Shown: positions 53,015 to 62,550 of the stretch, in pieces
Position numbering within the stretch: the stretch's first letter is position 1
Layout: every line of letters starts with the position of its first letter
Source of the DNA: Candidatus Kuenenia stuttgartensis
GTDB taxonomy: Bacteria > Planctomycetota > Planctomycetia > Planctomycetales > Planctomycetaceae
Assembly (NCBI GenBank): GCA_945861465.1
Contig: CAMAVB010000001.1
Coordinates: 1 to 64,000, forward strand
DNA: 64,000 bases
Direction of reading: 5' to 3'
Translations under genes and position numbers: made by a program
Notes under the pieces: generated by a model
Databases searched by the model: none
Seen by the model: the letters and a program-made list of their open reading frames with translations, nothing else
What the model was told of the DNA's origin: nothing

Positions 53015-53776
53015 TCAGGCGGCTTCGCTGTCGCGTCCCTCATCGTCAGTATCAAACTCGTACTCAGAGGCATCGTCGTCGTCATCGTCGAACTCGCCCG
53101 ATTCGATCGCAAGTATCTCCGATTCGCCCAGAAGTTGCACGGCAGTAGTTCTGGAGACCTTGGTCATGTGGTGGAATCCATCCTGACCGCCGGCAGCACC
53201 GAGTTTCCTCAGAATCTCCATGCTGTCGCGTTCCGATTCGAAAGGGCCCGAGACGTAAAACGCTTTGCCGTCTCGTCCCATTTCCACAAGCTGTTGACCG
53301 GCCGATGCATCGATATCACCAAAAATCAGTTTTGCAGTCCGGTAGTCCGGATGTGGCTTGAGATCATATCTCGCGGCAAACTCCACGGCGTCTTCGACCA
53401 GACGACGGGCTGACGGTGCATCAATACGCACATAGTCCATGCCCCGCGCTGTCATGCCTTCCAGCATATCCTGATACTGCGATGGATACACAAACTTTGC
53501 GAAGCAATCTTTGACGCCCAGACAGTAACGGTCCACAAGGAAGTTGCTGAAGAGGATTTCGCCGGTGGAAACACGCCGCGCAATGATCACCGGCCCAATC
53601 CCACGTGACTTCAGCGACTCCCCCATGATACATTCCATGATCGGAGATTTTGAACGCAGGAGCACCTTTTCGGCGTGGCTCATATTGCTTTTCAGCACCA
53701 GTTCATGACGCTTGCCGTCGCGTTTTTTCTTTTTCTTTTCCAATTGTTTACGTCGTCGTGATTCCGATGCGGCCAT
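53015..53776 (-). CDS. Unknown protein with basic head and acidic tail
   Basis: 253 residues from ATG 53776, with a perfect AAGGAGG six bases upstream. It begins with a very basic helix (SRRRKQLEKKKKKRDGKR), then a folded middle with KVLLRSKSPIMECIMGESLK, GIGPVIIARRVSTGEILFSN, FLVDRYCLGVKDCFAKFVYP, DMLEGMTARGMDYVRIDAPS and the C-terminal region VSRTTAVQLLGESEILAIES. It ends with a run of Asp (DDDDDD) and mixed acids. The charge layout could suit RNA or ribosome contacts, but that is speculation; I do not recognise a family. A 16-residue longer reading was dropped. Confidence 0.8.
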   Translation of the reverse strand: MAASESRRRKQLEKKKKKRDGKRHELVLKSNMSHAEKVLLRSKSPIMECIMGESLKSRGIGPVIIARRVSTGEILFSNFLVDRYCLGVKDCFAKFVYPSQYQDMLEGMTARGMDYVRIDAPSARRLVEDAVEFAARYDLKPHPDYRTAKLIFGDIDASAGQQLVEMGRDGKAFYVSGPFESERDSMEILRKLGAAGGQDGFHHMTKVSRTTAVQLLGESEILAIESGEFDDDDDDASEYEFDTDDEGRDSEAA

Positions 53777-54170
53777 GAGATCCTCCTTGATTTGTGACAG
53801 CTCCAGAATGCAACGATACCGCACGCGGTCGGCATTGGGTCGTTTAACCGCGTGCCCAGCGGGCCGCGATTGCCCTGTCTGAAATTTGAAATTTGAAATA
53901 CGAAGCGCGGGGCGTTGCCCACGCGGTTAAACGAATGTGCCATCTTCCACCACGGGCGGTATAACTCCCAATCGCACATTGCGAATTATGCCATCGGAAA
54001 GCAAGTTGTAAAGTCCGACCTTCGTCGAAACAGCGGATCCATCCGCACGAGGGGACTGTCGTTGTAATCGTTTAACGGCGAGCCGCAGGCGTCGTTCCCA
54101 GGTTTCGCCTACGCCTGCGGCTCGCCGTTAAACGAAAATCCCGTCATTGAAGACTAAAACGACGGTCCCC
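53777..54170. other. Intergenic gap with two repeats
   Basis: Contains the AACCGCGTGCCCAGCGGGC element copy 2 (53824-53945) and a nested 24-bp palindrome (54050-54172). No gene recognised. Confidence 0.65.
53824..53945. repeat. AACCGCGTGCCCAGCGGGC element, copy 2
   Basis: Near-identical to 22471-22602: CGGTCGGCATTGGGTCGTTT, AACCGCGTGCCCAGCGGGCC, GAAATTTGAAATTTGAAATA, GCGCGGGGCGTTGCCCACGC and GGTTAAACGA. Differences are scattered, with one in each arm near the end. Confidence 0.87.
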
Positions 54171-54172
54171 TT
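54050..54172. repeat. Nested palindrome with 24-bp perfect arms
   Basis: CGTTTAACGGCGAGCCGCAG plus GCGT (54069-54092) is repeated exactly inverted at 54111-54134. Outer arms GGGGACTGTCGTT (54051-54063) and AACGACGGTCCCC (54158-54170) also pair. The outer arm touches the end of the ankyrin gene. Confidence 0.85.
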
Positions 54173-55877
54173 ACATCGCGCCGTATTTTTGCAGCAGTTC
54201 CACAAGGTCGCTGTTCTCGTACCGGGTCGCCCAGGCGAGTGGCGTGGCCCACGGTTGGTCGCCGGGCAGGTTGGTTGCCGCGCCGCGCTTGAGCAGGAAA
54301 GCGACCATTCGTCTCAAGCGCTGCGATTGCGAGGGGTCCGTTTGTGGGCCGCAGGCGCGGACTGCTGCGGCCAGGGGCGTCGCCTGAAATTCGACGTCTC
54401 GGGCGTTGATGTCGGCTCCGGCGTCCAGCAGGATGGCTGCAAGGGACCGGTCACCCTTCTCGGCGCAAGCGTGGAGAAACGTCCTGCCGAGCCAGTCAGT
54501 TTGATTCGGGTCGAGACCGCGCGCCAGCAGGCTCCTGACTAAAGTCGATGGTTTTTCAATGATGATGCCGCTTCTGGCATCGATGCGTTTCAGGACTGCG
54601 GGGTCTGAGCTAAGATACAAATCCAGCAATCCGCGGTCGTTCGTATTCATCACGCTGTTGAGAAACTCGTCGTGATCGACGACTTTATCACCTTCGCGAA
54701 TGGCTTGCTTCAATTCCTCGATGGACATGTTGTAAGGCGGTGTGAATGCTCCGTGGTGGCGTAAGAGCTGCTGCAGCGGCCTGGCGTTGTCGCCGTGATA
54801 CACTTCGCAAATCGTGAGACAGCACCCGTTCGAATCCGTGCCGGCGTTGGGTTCAGCACCGTGCTCCAGCAGCAACCGAGCGACTTCGAGATGATTCCTG
54901 CAGCATGCCTCGAACAGCGCCCGTCCTTGAGGTGCCGCGTCCTCGGGCGTGTTGGGATCGGCACCGTGTGCGAGCAGCAGGCGGACGATGTGCAGATATC
55001 CTTCGCGCGATGCATACGACAAGGGGCTGATTCGCGCTGAGTCAAGTCGCGTGGCCAGCCCGGGGTCTTTCTTCAGCAGTAGCTCGACACGCTCCTGATC
55101 GCCGACGGCAGCCGCAATGGAAATGGAGTAACTGGCTCCGTGAGCCAGCAGGCTCCCGACAATCACGGAAGTGTTTCGCAACGAAGGGTGTGATCTGCCG
55201 CGTGTCTCACGATACCAATAATCCGTGGCACCGTTCACCGCCAACAATACCGGGGTCTGTCCATCAGCGCGTCGGGCATCAATCGGTGTTCCCAGTGCGA
55301 CGAATCGCTCGATCAGACCCAATTGCCGGGTGATGACGGTCCAGTGCAGGGCATTATTTCCCAGTGCGTCACTGGCCCGCGCCAGGTTTGGTTGCCGACG
55401 CAATACTTCGCCGACTTTTCGCGCATTCCTTTCGAGGATGGATTGTTTCAGCAAATCGAATTCAGGCGCGAAGTTGAACTTCTTTTTCATCGCCTGTCGG
55501 AGAAGCAATTCGATCGGACGATTGCCACGTTCCTTGGCGCAGTGAAGCAGCTTGTCCCACGAATTATAGGTGTAGATCGACTGGCCCGGGTCTGCGCCAT
55601 GATCCAGCAGCAATCTGACGATTTCTGCACGTCCCGCATACACCGCCAGATGAATGGGAAACTGGTACCAATACTGCGCATTGACCAGTCGTTGGTCCTT
55701 TGCGATCAGAGCCTTCGCTGTCGCTGCGTCGCCAAAGGCGCTGGCTTCAAACAGCGACCACGCATCATAGCCGTTCAGCCTGTCAACGCCGTAGACGTAT
55801 GTCTTTGTCTTCATTTCCTGCGGCTGCGTCATGCGTGGCGCTGACGGCATTTGCTCTCGTGAAACCGGGTTTGTCAT
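54171..55877 (-). CDS. Ankyrin-repeat protein
   Basis: 568 residues with about 10 ankyrin repeats spread over most of the chain: HLAVYAGRAEIVRLLLDHGA, NNALHWTVITRQLGLIERFV, TPVLLAVNGATDYWYRE, SPLSYASREGYLHIVRLLLA, HGADPNTPEDAAPQGRALFE and EVARLLLEHGAEPNA, TFLHACAEKGDRSLAAILLD, AGADINARD and TPLAAAVRACG. No signal or membrane helix is seen, so it is likely cytoplasmic and a protein-binding scaffold. The first 20 residues are Pro/Gln/Met-rich. A tandem of small exported or DNA-binding genes around it does not explain its role. The start at 55877 has only weak ribosome-site support. Confidence 0.9.
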   Translation of the reverse strand: MTNPVSREQMPSAPRMTQPQEMKTKTYVYGVDRLNGYDAWSLFEASAFGDAATAKALIAKDQRLVNAQYWYQFPIHLAVYAGRAEIVRLLLDHGADPGQSIYTYNSWDKLLHCAKERGNRPIELLLRQAMKKKFNFAPEFDLLKQSILERNARKVGEVLRRQPNLARASDALGNNALHWTVITRQLGLIERFVALGTPIDARRADGQTPVLLAVNGATDYWYRETRGRSHPSLRNTSVIVGSLLAHGASYSISIAAAVGDQERVELLLKKDPGLATRLDSARISPLSYASREGYLHIVRLLLAHGADPNTPEDAAPQGRALFEACCRNHLEVARLLLEHGAEPNAGTDSNGCCLTICEVYHGDNARPLQQLLRHHGAFTPPYNMSIEELKQAIREGDKVVDHDEFLNSVMNTNDRGLLDLYLSSDPAVLKRIDARSGIIIEKPSTLVRSLLARGLDPNQTDWLGRTFLHACAEKGDRSLAAILLDAGADINARDVEFQATPLAAAVRACGPQTDPSQSQRLRRMVAFLLKRGAATNLPGDQPWATPLAWATRYENSDLVELLQKYGAM

Positions 55878-55954
55878 CTCAGCATTCTTCGCTTCGCGGG
55901 TTCAGCACTTCGTTGTCGTAACCGATCACGCCTCAGAACGAAACCTGCGCAAGC

Positions 55955-56030
55955 AACCACAGATAAACACAAATTCACACAGATAGAAATCAACAATCAA
56001 TCTGTGTTCATTCGTGTCCATCTGTGGTTT
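55955..56030. repeat. AACCACAGATAAACAC inverted repeat
   Basis: AACCACAGATAAACACAAAT plus TCACACAGAT faces ATCTGTGTTCATTCGTGTCC plus ATCTGTGGTTT with a 16-bp loop. Similar elements with CACAGAT spacing are widespread in environmental bacteria by my recollection. Confidence 0.8.
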
Positions 56031-56082
56031 AAACTGTCATTCTCGAAATGTCGTGAACGGTTACTCGTTATCGACCTCAGAA

Positions 56083-56550
56083 TCAACCATTACGCGGCGC
56101 GATCATCCTGCGTTCGTCAGCCGTTTTCACAGCATCGGCCTGCTTCTGTCGCAGTTCGTCAATCGCCTCCTGCAGCGCCTGGCGAGTCTGGCGATTCTTT
56201 CGCAGTGACTGACTGATGTGAATTCGGCTGGCGACCGCATCGCCCAGTGCCAAAAGCACGAGCCACATGGAAAGTAACAGCAGGCTCATGACGTATGTGG
56301 CGGCAAATCCGGGTGAACTCTTGAACTGCGGAAGATAGTCGCACATCGAAATCAGCGCCCCAAGCGTAATCGTGAGCGCCGAGGTTTGCATGCGACGGTG
56401 ATACTGCTGCTCCAGAAATTTAAGTTCCGGTGGGGAGATCCCGGCATCGCTCAGGAACCTGCGCCGACGATAGACGTGCCACGACACCATTGCGATTCCG
56501 AAGAACCAGACGAACGCACCGACGCCGATGAACATGTAATCTGTAGCCAT
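56083..56550 (-). CDS. Small membrane protein of unknown function
   Basis: 155 residues. Three hydrophobic segments: about 6-26 (MFIGVGAFVWFFGIAMVSWHV), 58-77 (ALTITLGALISMCDYLPQ) and 85-105 (YVMSLLLLSMWLVLLALGDA). They are followed by an Arg/Gln/Glu-rich amphipathic C-terminal helix (RKNRQTRQALQEAIDELRQKQA) that can form a coiled coil. A basic RRRR loop follows the first helix. I do not recognise a family. It lies between the ankyrin gene and the polysaccharide export gene on the same strand; the 259-bp gap to the latter contains nothing else. Confidence 0.75.
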   Translation of the reverse strand: MATDYMFIGVGAFVWFFGIAMVSWHVYRRRRFLSDAGISPPELKFLEQQYHRRMQTSALTITLGALISMCDYLPQFKSSPGFAATYVMSLLLLSMWLVLLALGDAVASRIHISQSLRKNRQTRQALQEAIDELRQKQADAVKTADERRMIAPRNG

Positions 56551-56809
56551 ACGCCCTGCCCGCCCGCATTGATTCCCCGCATCGCGCGGTTATGGAACGC
56601 GCCCAGGAATGCGATTCAACCGACGGACAGTTTGCGACAAGTGTCTCGGCAAATCAAGCATGCTGACCACTCAATTAACGAACACGATGCTACAATTCGA
56701 GTTCTGTATTGCATCGTTTTGCGGCCCGTCGAGCCTGATCTGCTATGTCTCTTCTGGGGAATGATCCGTTCAGCGGGAAAAACTTTGACCACCGAAAAGT
56801 GTGGCTCGA

Positions 56810-58118
56810 TCAACTGCCCGGCAAGAGAGCATTGCCCGAACCGCTGGATGAACCTGTGGTAAACAAGTCAGCAAAGAAGTTGAGAGTAATCGCGTTGGTG
56901 AAGAAGCGAGCGGTTGCTTCTCCCGGGGTTTCCTGCAGGATCAGCACATCGCCCGCCTGGATCAGCAGGTTTTCACTCGGATCCTGGAGTGCCCGATGCA
57001 GGTCGACACGAATGTTGACCTGCCTGCCGTCGGGGGTATGACGTAAGACCGACAAGAGACTCGGTGAGGGGTGACCGAGTCCACGGGAGACGATCTGCCC
57101 GGACAGGTTGCTGGAATTGATGCCGCCGTTGACCAGTGGGCCTCCGCAGCGCGTCACGGCTTCGACGGCAGTGATGTCGACATCGCGGGGGAGCGGCACT
57201 TCACGGGCCGGCAGCAATCCTGCCGTGTAATAGACCTCAGCCAGCCTGGCCTCGATGAAGACGATGTCGCCGGTCTTGAGAATCACATCCTCCGGTTTGA
57301 AAAGGGGGGGGGGCACCGGGATTAACTCGCAATGGAATCCGCACGGTCTCACTGGAATCGGTGAGAGTGCCTTCGGGATCGTCACCGGGACGGAAGCCGC
57401 CCCGTTGAATGACAATCTCATTCAACGCGGTGGAACCAGGTAATCCTCCCGTGCGGGCCAGTACATTCAGGACGTCATTTTCATTGGCCGGCAGATCAAT
57501 GACCGTACCCGTTCCGGCATGTGCTGTGCTGGCGGTGGTGGCGAGACTGCTCAACCCACGAAAGTTTCCGCTACCGCCAAATGTTGTGTTGGATGTGCCA
57601 TCTTCTGGATTGTCCTGCCGGATTACCAGAATCCGTTCGTAACGAGGACGCATCAACGTCACGAGAATCCGTTCTGTGTCGATACGGACGATCTGGCGCT
57701 TGACCGAGTAGGCTTCGATGATGGTCTGCTCGGCCTCTGCGACCGTCATTCCCCCTACCTGGATTGGAGCGACGAGTGGCAGGGGCAGCGTCCCATCTTC
57801 ACGAATTGGGATCGGCACACCAACTGAAGGGGGAAGATTCGTGGCGTCGGGCACCATGACGGGAGGCAATATCCCTCGGTCTCCAAGTACGCCGTCGATA
57901 TAGATTCCCAGAATGTCGCCTGCACCAAGGCGATATTCGCCCACTGGTGGACGTTTCAACCAATTCAGCGGTATTGTTCGTTTCTGTTCACGGGCTTCCG
58001 TCAGTAGTTCCGACGGCACAAGACGGACTGGAATGCCTTCCGCAACCGGGTTTGTCAACGACGCGCAACCCGTGAGCATGGGGACTGTCAGAATCCAGAA
58101 TCGCAGAATGCGCAGCAT
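56810..58118 (-). pseudogene. Polysaccharide export outer-membrane lipoprotein (OPX/Wza-like), frameshifted at C10
   Basis: Two overlapping frames form one export protein. The first part (58118 to about 57304) has a lipoprotein signal ending LTGC (about residue 17), a Poly_export domain with YRLGAGDILGIYIDG, GVPIPIREDGTLPLPLVAPI and TVAEAEQTIIEAY, an SLBB-like part with ERILVIRQDN, and NDVLNVLARTGGLPG. It breaks in NPGAPPP. The second frame resumes PLFKPEDVILKTGDIVFIEA, then AVTRCGGPLVNGG, PDGRQVNIRVDLHRALQDP and a final VLILQETPGEATARFFTN. The junction is a run of 10 C (G at 57304-57313 on the plus strand); nine would keep one frame. OPX proteins form the outer-membrane channel for exopolysaccharide. 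The next genes upstream (unknown lipoprotein-like, kinase, Wzc-like) fit one locus. Confidence 0.85.
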
Positions 58119-58284
58119 TTCCACAATTCGGCGACTGACACCGAACAATGGGCTGCAGCAAATGGATTGTTTGGAACGCACGGACGGCTCCGGATGGATC
58201 TCCGACGGGATCTGGTTAAGGAAATGCCAGGAGAGTTGTTGTTTTGAATATCACGGCACCTGTCCCAACTGGCATCCTTCGAAG

Positions 58285-58860
58285 TTATGACGGATCTTCG
58301 AAAACTTGCGGCAATTTCTCGGGGACGTTGGATTCCCATATCACGGGCTCAAATTCACTCATGGGGATTGTAGAGGGAATAACGGCGGAGTTGCGTAGGC
58401 ATGACTCCGCTGCATTTGCTCGTCCATCTGTCGCGCCGGACAACCATTTCTGTGCGGCGTTCTGCCTGGTGCCGGTACGATTGCCCAACTTCCAGTAACA
58501 GCGCGGTGGGAGCAGGGGGGGCAAAGGATCACCGCCATTTGTCAGGTATTCAACGAACCCCTGCTCAAAGCCGGCGGCATAATCCGGGTCGATTTCAGCC
58601 CGTGAATTATCAGCTCTCGACACCTGGAGTGCATTTCGAGCAAGCTGGCGATGGTACCGGTCTGTCGAGCAACGGTCCTTGTGCAGTTGAAACTGCAGCG
58701 GTGCCACGACCAGATTATTGAAACCTGAACGGTACATCGAACAACCACCCAGAATTGTTCCCCACCAGAGCAACAAAAGAGGCAGCGGCGATTGTCGAGC
58801 ACGGCTGCGGAATTTTTCCAATAGTCCGCTGTTTGCAAATGTCGGGAATTCAGCAGACAT
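58285..58860 (-). CDS. Planctomycete-type lipoprotein-like protein of the export locus
   Basis: 191 residues. A hydrophobic segment (PLPLLLLWWGTILGGC) ends in a lipobox-like GGC near residue 41, so the N-terminal 25 residues may be surplus and the true start later. The mature part has a helical region (FNNLVVAPLQFQLHKDRCST), then DPDYAAGFEQGFVEYLTNGG, DPLPPLLPPRCYWKLGNRT and a Ser/Ala-rich end with VIPSTIPMSE. The AGFxxGFVxYL...PPxPPRxYW pattern is one I associate with small planctomycete envelope proteins beside polysaccharide genes. Function unknown. It is separated by 166 bp from the export gene downstream on the same strand. Confidence 0.7.
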   Translation of the reverse strand: MSAEFPTFANSGLLEKFRSRARQSPLPLLLLWWGTILGGCSMYRSGFNNLVVAPLQFQLHKDRCSTDRYHRQLARNALQVSRADNSRAEIDPDYAAGFEQGFVEYLTNGGDPLPPLLPPRCYWKLGNRTGTRQNAAQKWLSGATDGRANAAESCLRNSAVIPSTIPMSEFEPVIWESNVPEKLPQVFEDPS

Positions 58861-59088
58861 TTGGCGACGGGTCCGGGGACAGGTTGCGGCATCAAACGTA
58901 CTGACAAACGTTCCGATGCGAGCGTCGTCATTAATTCTGTTTTTCGGTCATCCGCACCTTCAACTTTAATGATTTGGGGGATGTTGACGATTTTTCGGAC
59001 TGGGGAGTCTGGGGTCAGTTCTTATGCGGATTCCGATTCGGCCGGGAGGACGTCGCGAGTGTCACGCCAAGCGAGTTCTTGAACGTCC

Positions 59089-62000
59089 TCAATTGCGTTC
59101 CAGGACTTCTGCAATCAGTCCCTTGAGTCTTTCAAGTGCGGGCTGTATCTGTTGCAAGGTATGTCCCGCGCAAAGGTTGCCCTCGCACTCTGCCGCCGCT
59201 TTCGTAATCTCAGGAAAGCCATAGTTGCTGGCCGTGCCACTCAGTCGATGTGCAACCAAGCTGATTTCGACACGATCATTGCGCAACTCGGCGTTAGAAA
59301 TCGTCGCCAGATGCCTGCCCAACGAGACTTTGTAGCGTTCGACGAGTACTTCAAAACCTTTGGGCGACTGGGCGACCGAGTCCAGCGGCTGAACGATAAG
59401 CTCGGATTTCGCCGGGGAGATTGCATCCAGCGTCGATAGGTGTGGCGTGCAGGCGTCCAACAGGGTCGAAATCAGATTTTGTCGAATGATTGGTTTCGTC
59501 ACGAACAAATTGCAACCGGCCTTAAGACACCGTTCCTTATCAGATGCCATGGCAAATGCGGAAAAGGCGATAATCGGGATTTGAACACCGCTGTCCCTCA
59601 GTCGCGAAGTGGCCTCGAATCCGCTCATGATCGGCATCTGCATATCCATCAGAATGACATTAAATGCTTCCGTTGTAGCCAGTCGATCAAGCACAGCTTT
59701 CACAGCCGCCGCACCATTGACTTCGACGTGGATTCGAATACCAAAGGGCTCGAGAAAATGGGTCAGAATTGCCACGTTGTCCGGATTGTCCTCGGCTAAC
59801 AGAACCCGCAGGCCACGTAGTTCAGTTGGGCTGCGACGAGTGTCTGATATCGCATTCGAATCAGAGGCATTCTCGCACGGCTGGGCCTGCGAGATTGACG
59901 GGACGCAGGTACGCAGGGGGAATTCGAGTGTGAAAGATGTACCGACATCGGGCTGGGACGCGACCTCAATTCGCCCTTCCATTAACTCAACCAGCCGCTT
60001 TGAAATGGCGAGCCCTAAACCGGTGCCCGGGATCGCCAGCGTTGTCTGGTGCATCCGTTGAAACGGCTGGAAGAGCTGCGCGATCTGATCTTCCGTCATG
60101 CCAACACCCGTGTCGCTGACACAGATGTGAAGTTTGTCTGGCAAATTGATCTGATGGATGCGTTCCAGTCGGATCTGAATTTCACCCTTCTCGGTAAATT
60201 TGACGGAATTCGAGACCAGATTCGTCAGGACTTGCCGCATTCGCGTCGCGTCCGACATGACCTGTTGCGGCAGATCAGGATCGAATCGTATGGCAAAGTT
60301 CAACAACTTGTCCGAGATCTGAGGTCGAAACATCTCAACGACTGCTTCTACGACAGCCACGAGATCGACCGGGCGACAATCGACGGTCAGTCGACCGGCT
60401 TCGACCTTCGCCAGGTCGAGAATGTCATCAAGCAATCTTCCCAGGTGTGCTGCGCTGCGCTGAATCTGCTGCGCCCATTTGACGTCCTGCGCTGACCGAT
60501 GTTCGGGCATCGACAACAGGTCGGCATAGCCGGTGATTGCAGTTAACGGCGTCCCGATTTCATGGCTCATATTTGCCTGGAACTCGCTTTTCGCGCGGTT
60601 TGCGGACTCGGCGCGAATCAGCATCTGGGCCAGCAATTGTTCGTCGCGATGGCGTTTGCAGGCAATGCCGGCGAGATTGGCGGCCATTTCCAGAAGAGCC
60701 TTCTGCTCGCCGGATGGTGTAGCCGCCTGTCGCAGCGAGATCGAAAAACAGCCCGCGACATCCTGATTCACGCGAATCGGATGCGACCAGAAGGCAATGA
60801 TCTGGTACTGCTCCGAAAAACGGCGCAACTCGATGGACACGGGCTCTTTGACGACGTCCGCTACGAAGACCGGTTGGTCCGAATAGGCTGCGATCCCGAA
60901 CGATCTGGCGGCCACCAACGGGCTGACGTTCCTGAGTCCACCCTGCATTTCAACGGTCAGACTGGGAGCGCTTGCCAACTCCAGAAACTCATGTTGGTCA
61001 TCGAACAGCATGATTGAGCATTGGCAATCGTCGATCGCCTCTTCAACCAACTGGCACAACTGATTCAGGATTCCGGGCAGGGGTCGGCCGATTGCGACCT
61101 GCTCCAGGATGCGGCCCTGCAAACTCAGTCTCGCTTCAGCCCGTTTGCGCTCAGTAATGTCGGATTCGATTGCGATGAAATTACTTAGACGCCCTTGATC
61201 GTCATGGATTGGGCGCACGTGCGTTGCGATCCAGTATTTTCGACCGGTCCGGGAATAATTGATGATTTCAATCTCAAATCCAGTTCCCGATCGAATTTGC
61301 TGCCGCATGAATGCAATGGTCTCGGGATCTGATTCGGGTCCCTGCAGGATCGACCCGGGCGTCCGATGAAGGACTTCGTCCTGCGAATAACCAGTGATCC
61401 GCTGGAACCCTTCGTTAACGTACTCAATACGTCCATAGGCGTCCGTGATAATCACGGCGTTGTCGGTGCCGGACGCGACCATGGCCAGTTGTTTGAGAAT
61501 TTTGTGGGTCCGCTGTGCAATGGTCACGTCTCGGTAGTGCCAGAAGTGCCCGCGATACGAATCGCCCGAGAAGATCGGAATGTAGTCGCGTTCCAGAATC
61601 CGACCATCTGTCAGACGCAACAGTTCTGACGAGACAGGCTCCCGGCGAGAAAGGATTTCATGGATGCGTTCGTCGAACTTGTCCGGCTCTTCGAACATGT
61701 GATGAGAGTGCTCGACGACCGCGCATTCGATGCCAATCAGCAACTGGGGGTTCGCCTTGACGCCAAGCATGTCGCTCAACGTCTGATTCATGAATACGAT
61801 CTCCCGCGATTCGTCTTCGAGCAGGAGTCCACCCTGCAAATTGTTGACGAGGATCTCGAACCGGCTTCTCGCAAGTCTAAGTCGAGGCTCCGTGTCATTT
61901 CCCTCCAGGATGATGCGCGCATTGACGCACATATACTTCTCACCATCCCATTCAATGACATTGATCGTAAGTTCAACAGAGATCAGATCACCATTCCGGT

Positions 62001-62412
62001 GAATCAATCGCGTTTGCCGCCTCACTCCATCTGACGAACAGAGTTCGTCCCGCACTGAATTCCAGTCCTGGGAATGAAAATCGGAATCAATATCACGGAA
62101 ACGCATCTGCTGAAACTCTCCGGTCGAATAGCCCAGAATTTTGCTGGCAGCGTCGTTTGTGTATATGAACCGGCCATTGGCTGAAGTCCAGAAAGCAGCG
62201 TTCAACTCATGGTCCACTGTGAACTGCGCGAGGTGATGCTGCGACGTCTCCCGCTGTTGCTCCTTCAACAGGCTCAGCAGTCGACGATCGAATGATTCAA
62301 CCGGCTTCCGAAGCGCCGCAAGTTCGCTGCGGCAGGCCTCCAGGGCCTGTTCCGCCGTATGGCGCGCCTGAACGGCGCATTCAAGTTGTCCTTGCCAGTC
62401 GATGTCGCTCAT
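59089..62412 (-). CDS. Hybrid sensor histidine kinase (PAS-PAS-PAS-GAF-HK-REC-HPt)
   Basis: 1107 residues and no membrane helix, so a cytoplasmic sensor. After a coiled coil (about 8-58) come three PAS-type domains (about 62-175, 182-300 and 308-432, the last with ITDAYGRIEYVNEGFQRITG). A GAF domain follows (about 440-590). The kinase core has NMSHEIGTPL (His near 617; the usual Arg before TPL is Gly here), NLVSNSVKFT, DTGVGM and GTGLGL. A receiver has AEDNPDN and the phosphorylatable Asp in LMDMQMP (about 923) and Lys in VTKP. A C-terminal HPt has AHRLSGTASNYG (His about 1055). Phosphate likely moves His to Asp to His to an outside receiver, perhaps the protein of the upstream gene, whose stop is 138 bp away. 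It sits in the polysaccharide locus. Confidence 0.93.
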   Translation of the reverse strand: MSDIDWQGQLECAVQARHTAEQALEACRSELAALRKPVESFDRRLLSLLKEQQRETSQHHLAQFTVDHELNAAFWTSANGRFIYTNDAASKILGYSTGEFQQMRFRDIDSDFHSQDWNSVRDELCSSDGVRRQTRLIHRNGDLISVELTINVIEWDGEKYMCVNARIILEGNDTEPRLRLARSRFEILVNNLQGGLLLEDESREIVFMNQTLSDMLGVKANPQLLIGIECAVVEHSHHMFEEPDKFDERIHEILSRREPVSSELLRLTDGRILERDYIPIFSGDSYRGHFWHYRDVTIAQRTHKILKQLAMVASGTDNAVIITDAYGRIEYVNEGFQRITGYSQDEVLHRTPGSILQGPESDPETIAFMRQQIRSGTGFEIEIINYSRTGRKYWIATHVRPIHDDQGRLSNFIAIESDITERKRAEARLSLQGRILEQVAIGRPLPGILNQLCQLVEEAIDDCQCSIMLFDDQHEFLELASAPSLTVEMQGGLRNVSPLVAARSFGIAAYSDQPVFVADVVKEPVSIELRRFSEQYQIIAFWSHPIRVNQDVAGCFSISLRQAATPSGEQKALLEMAANLAGIACKRHRDEQLLAQMLIRAESANRAKSEFQANMSHEIGTPLTAITGYADLLSMPEHRSAQDVKWAQQIQRSAAHLGRLLDDILDLAKVEAGRLTVDCRPVDLVAVVEAVVEMFRPQISDKLLNFAIRFDPDLPQQVMSDATRMRQVLTNLVSNSVKFTEKGEIQIRLERIHQINLPDKLHICVSDTGVGMTEDQIAQLFQPFQRMHQTTLAIPGTGLGLAISKRLVELMEGRIEVASQPDVGTSFTLEFPLRTCVPSISQAQPCENASDSNAISDTRRSPTELRGLRVLLAEDNPDNVAILTHFLEPFGIRIHVEVNGAAAVKAVLDRLATTEAFNVILMDMQMPIMSGFEATSRLRDSGVQIPIIAFSAFAMASDKERCLKAGCNLFVTKPIIRQNLISTLLDACTPHLSTLDAISPAKSELIVQPLDSVAQSPKGFEVLVERYKVSLGRHLATISNAELRNDRVEISLVAHRLSGTASNYGFPEITKAAAECEGNLCAGHTLQQIQPALERLKGLIAEVLERN

Positions 62413-62550
62413 CGTCGTGCAGCTTCAGTTTGGTGTTGAGAAAGCATTGATCGGAGTCAATATGTTAAGGATTGTCCCGACAATGCGGAACCTTGATGTT
62501 TGCCTGCGAATTGCCGGTGTCGCCGCAAGAGAAGTGGAGAAGTCGTTGCG

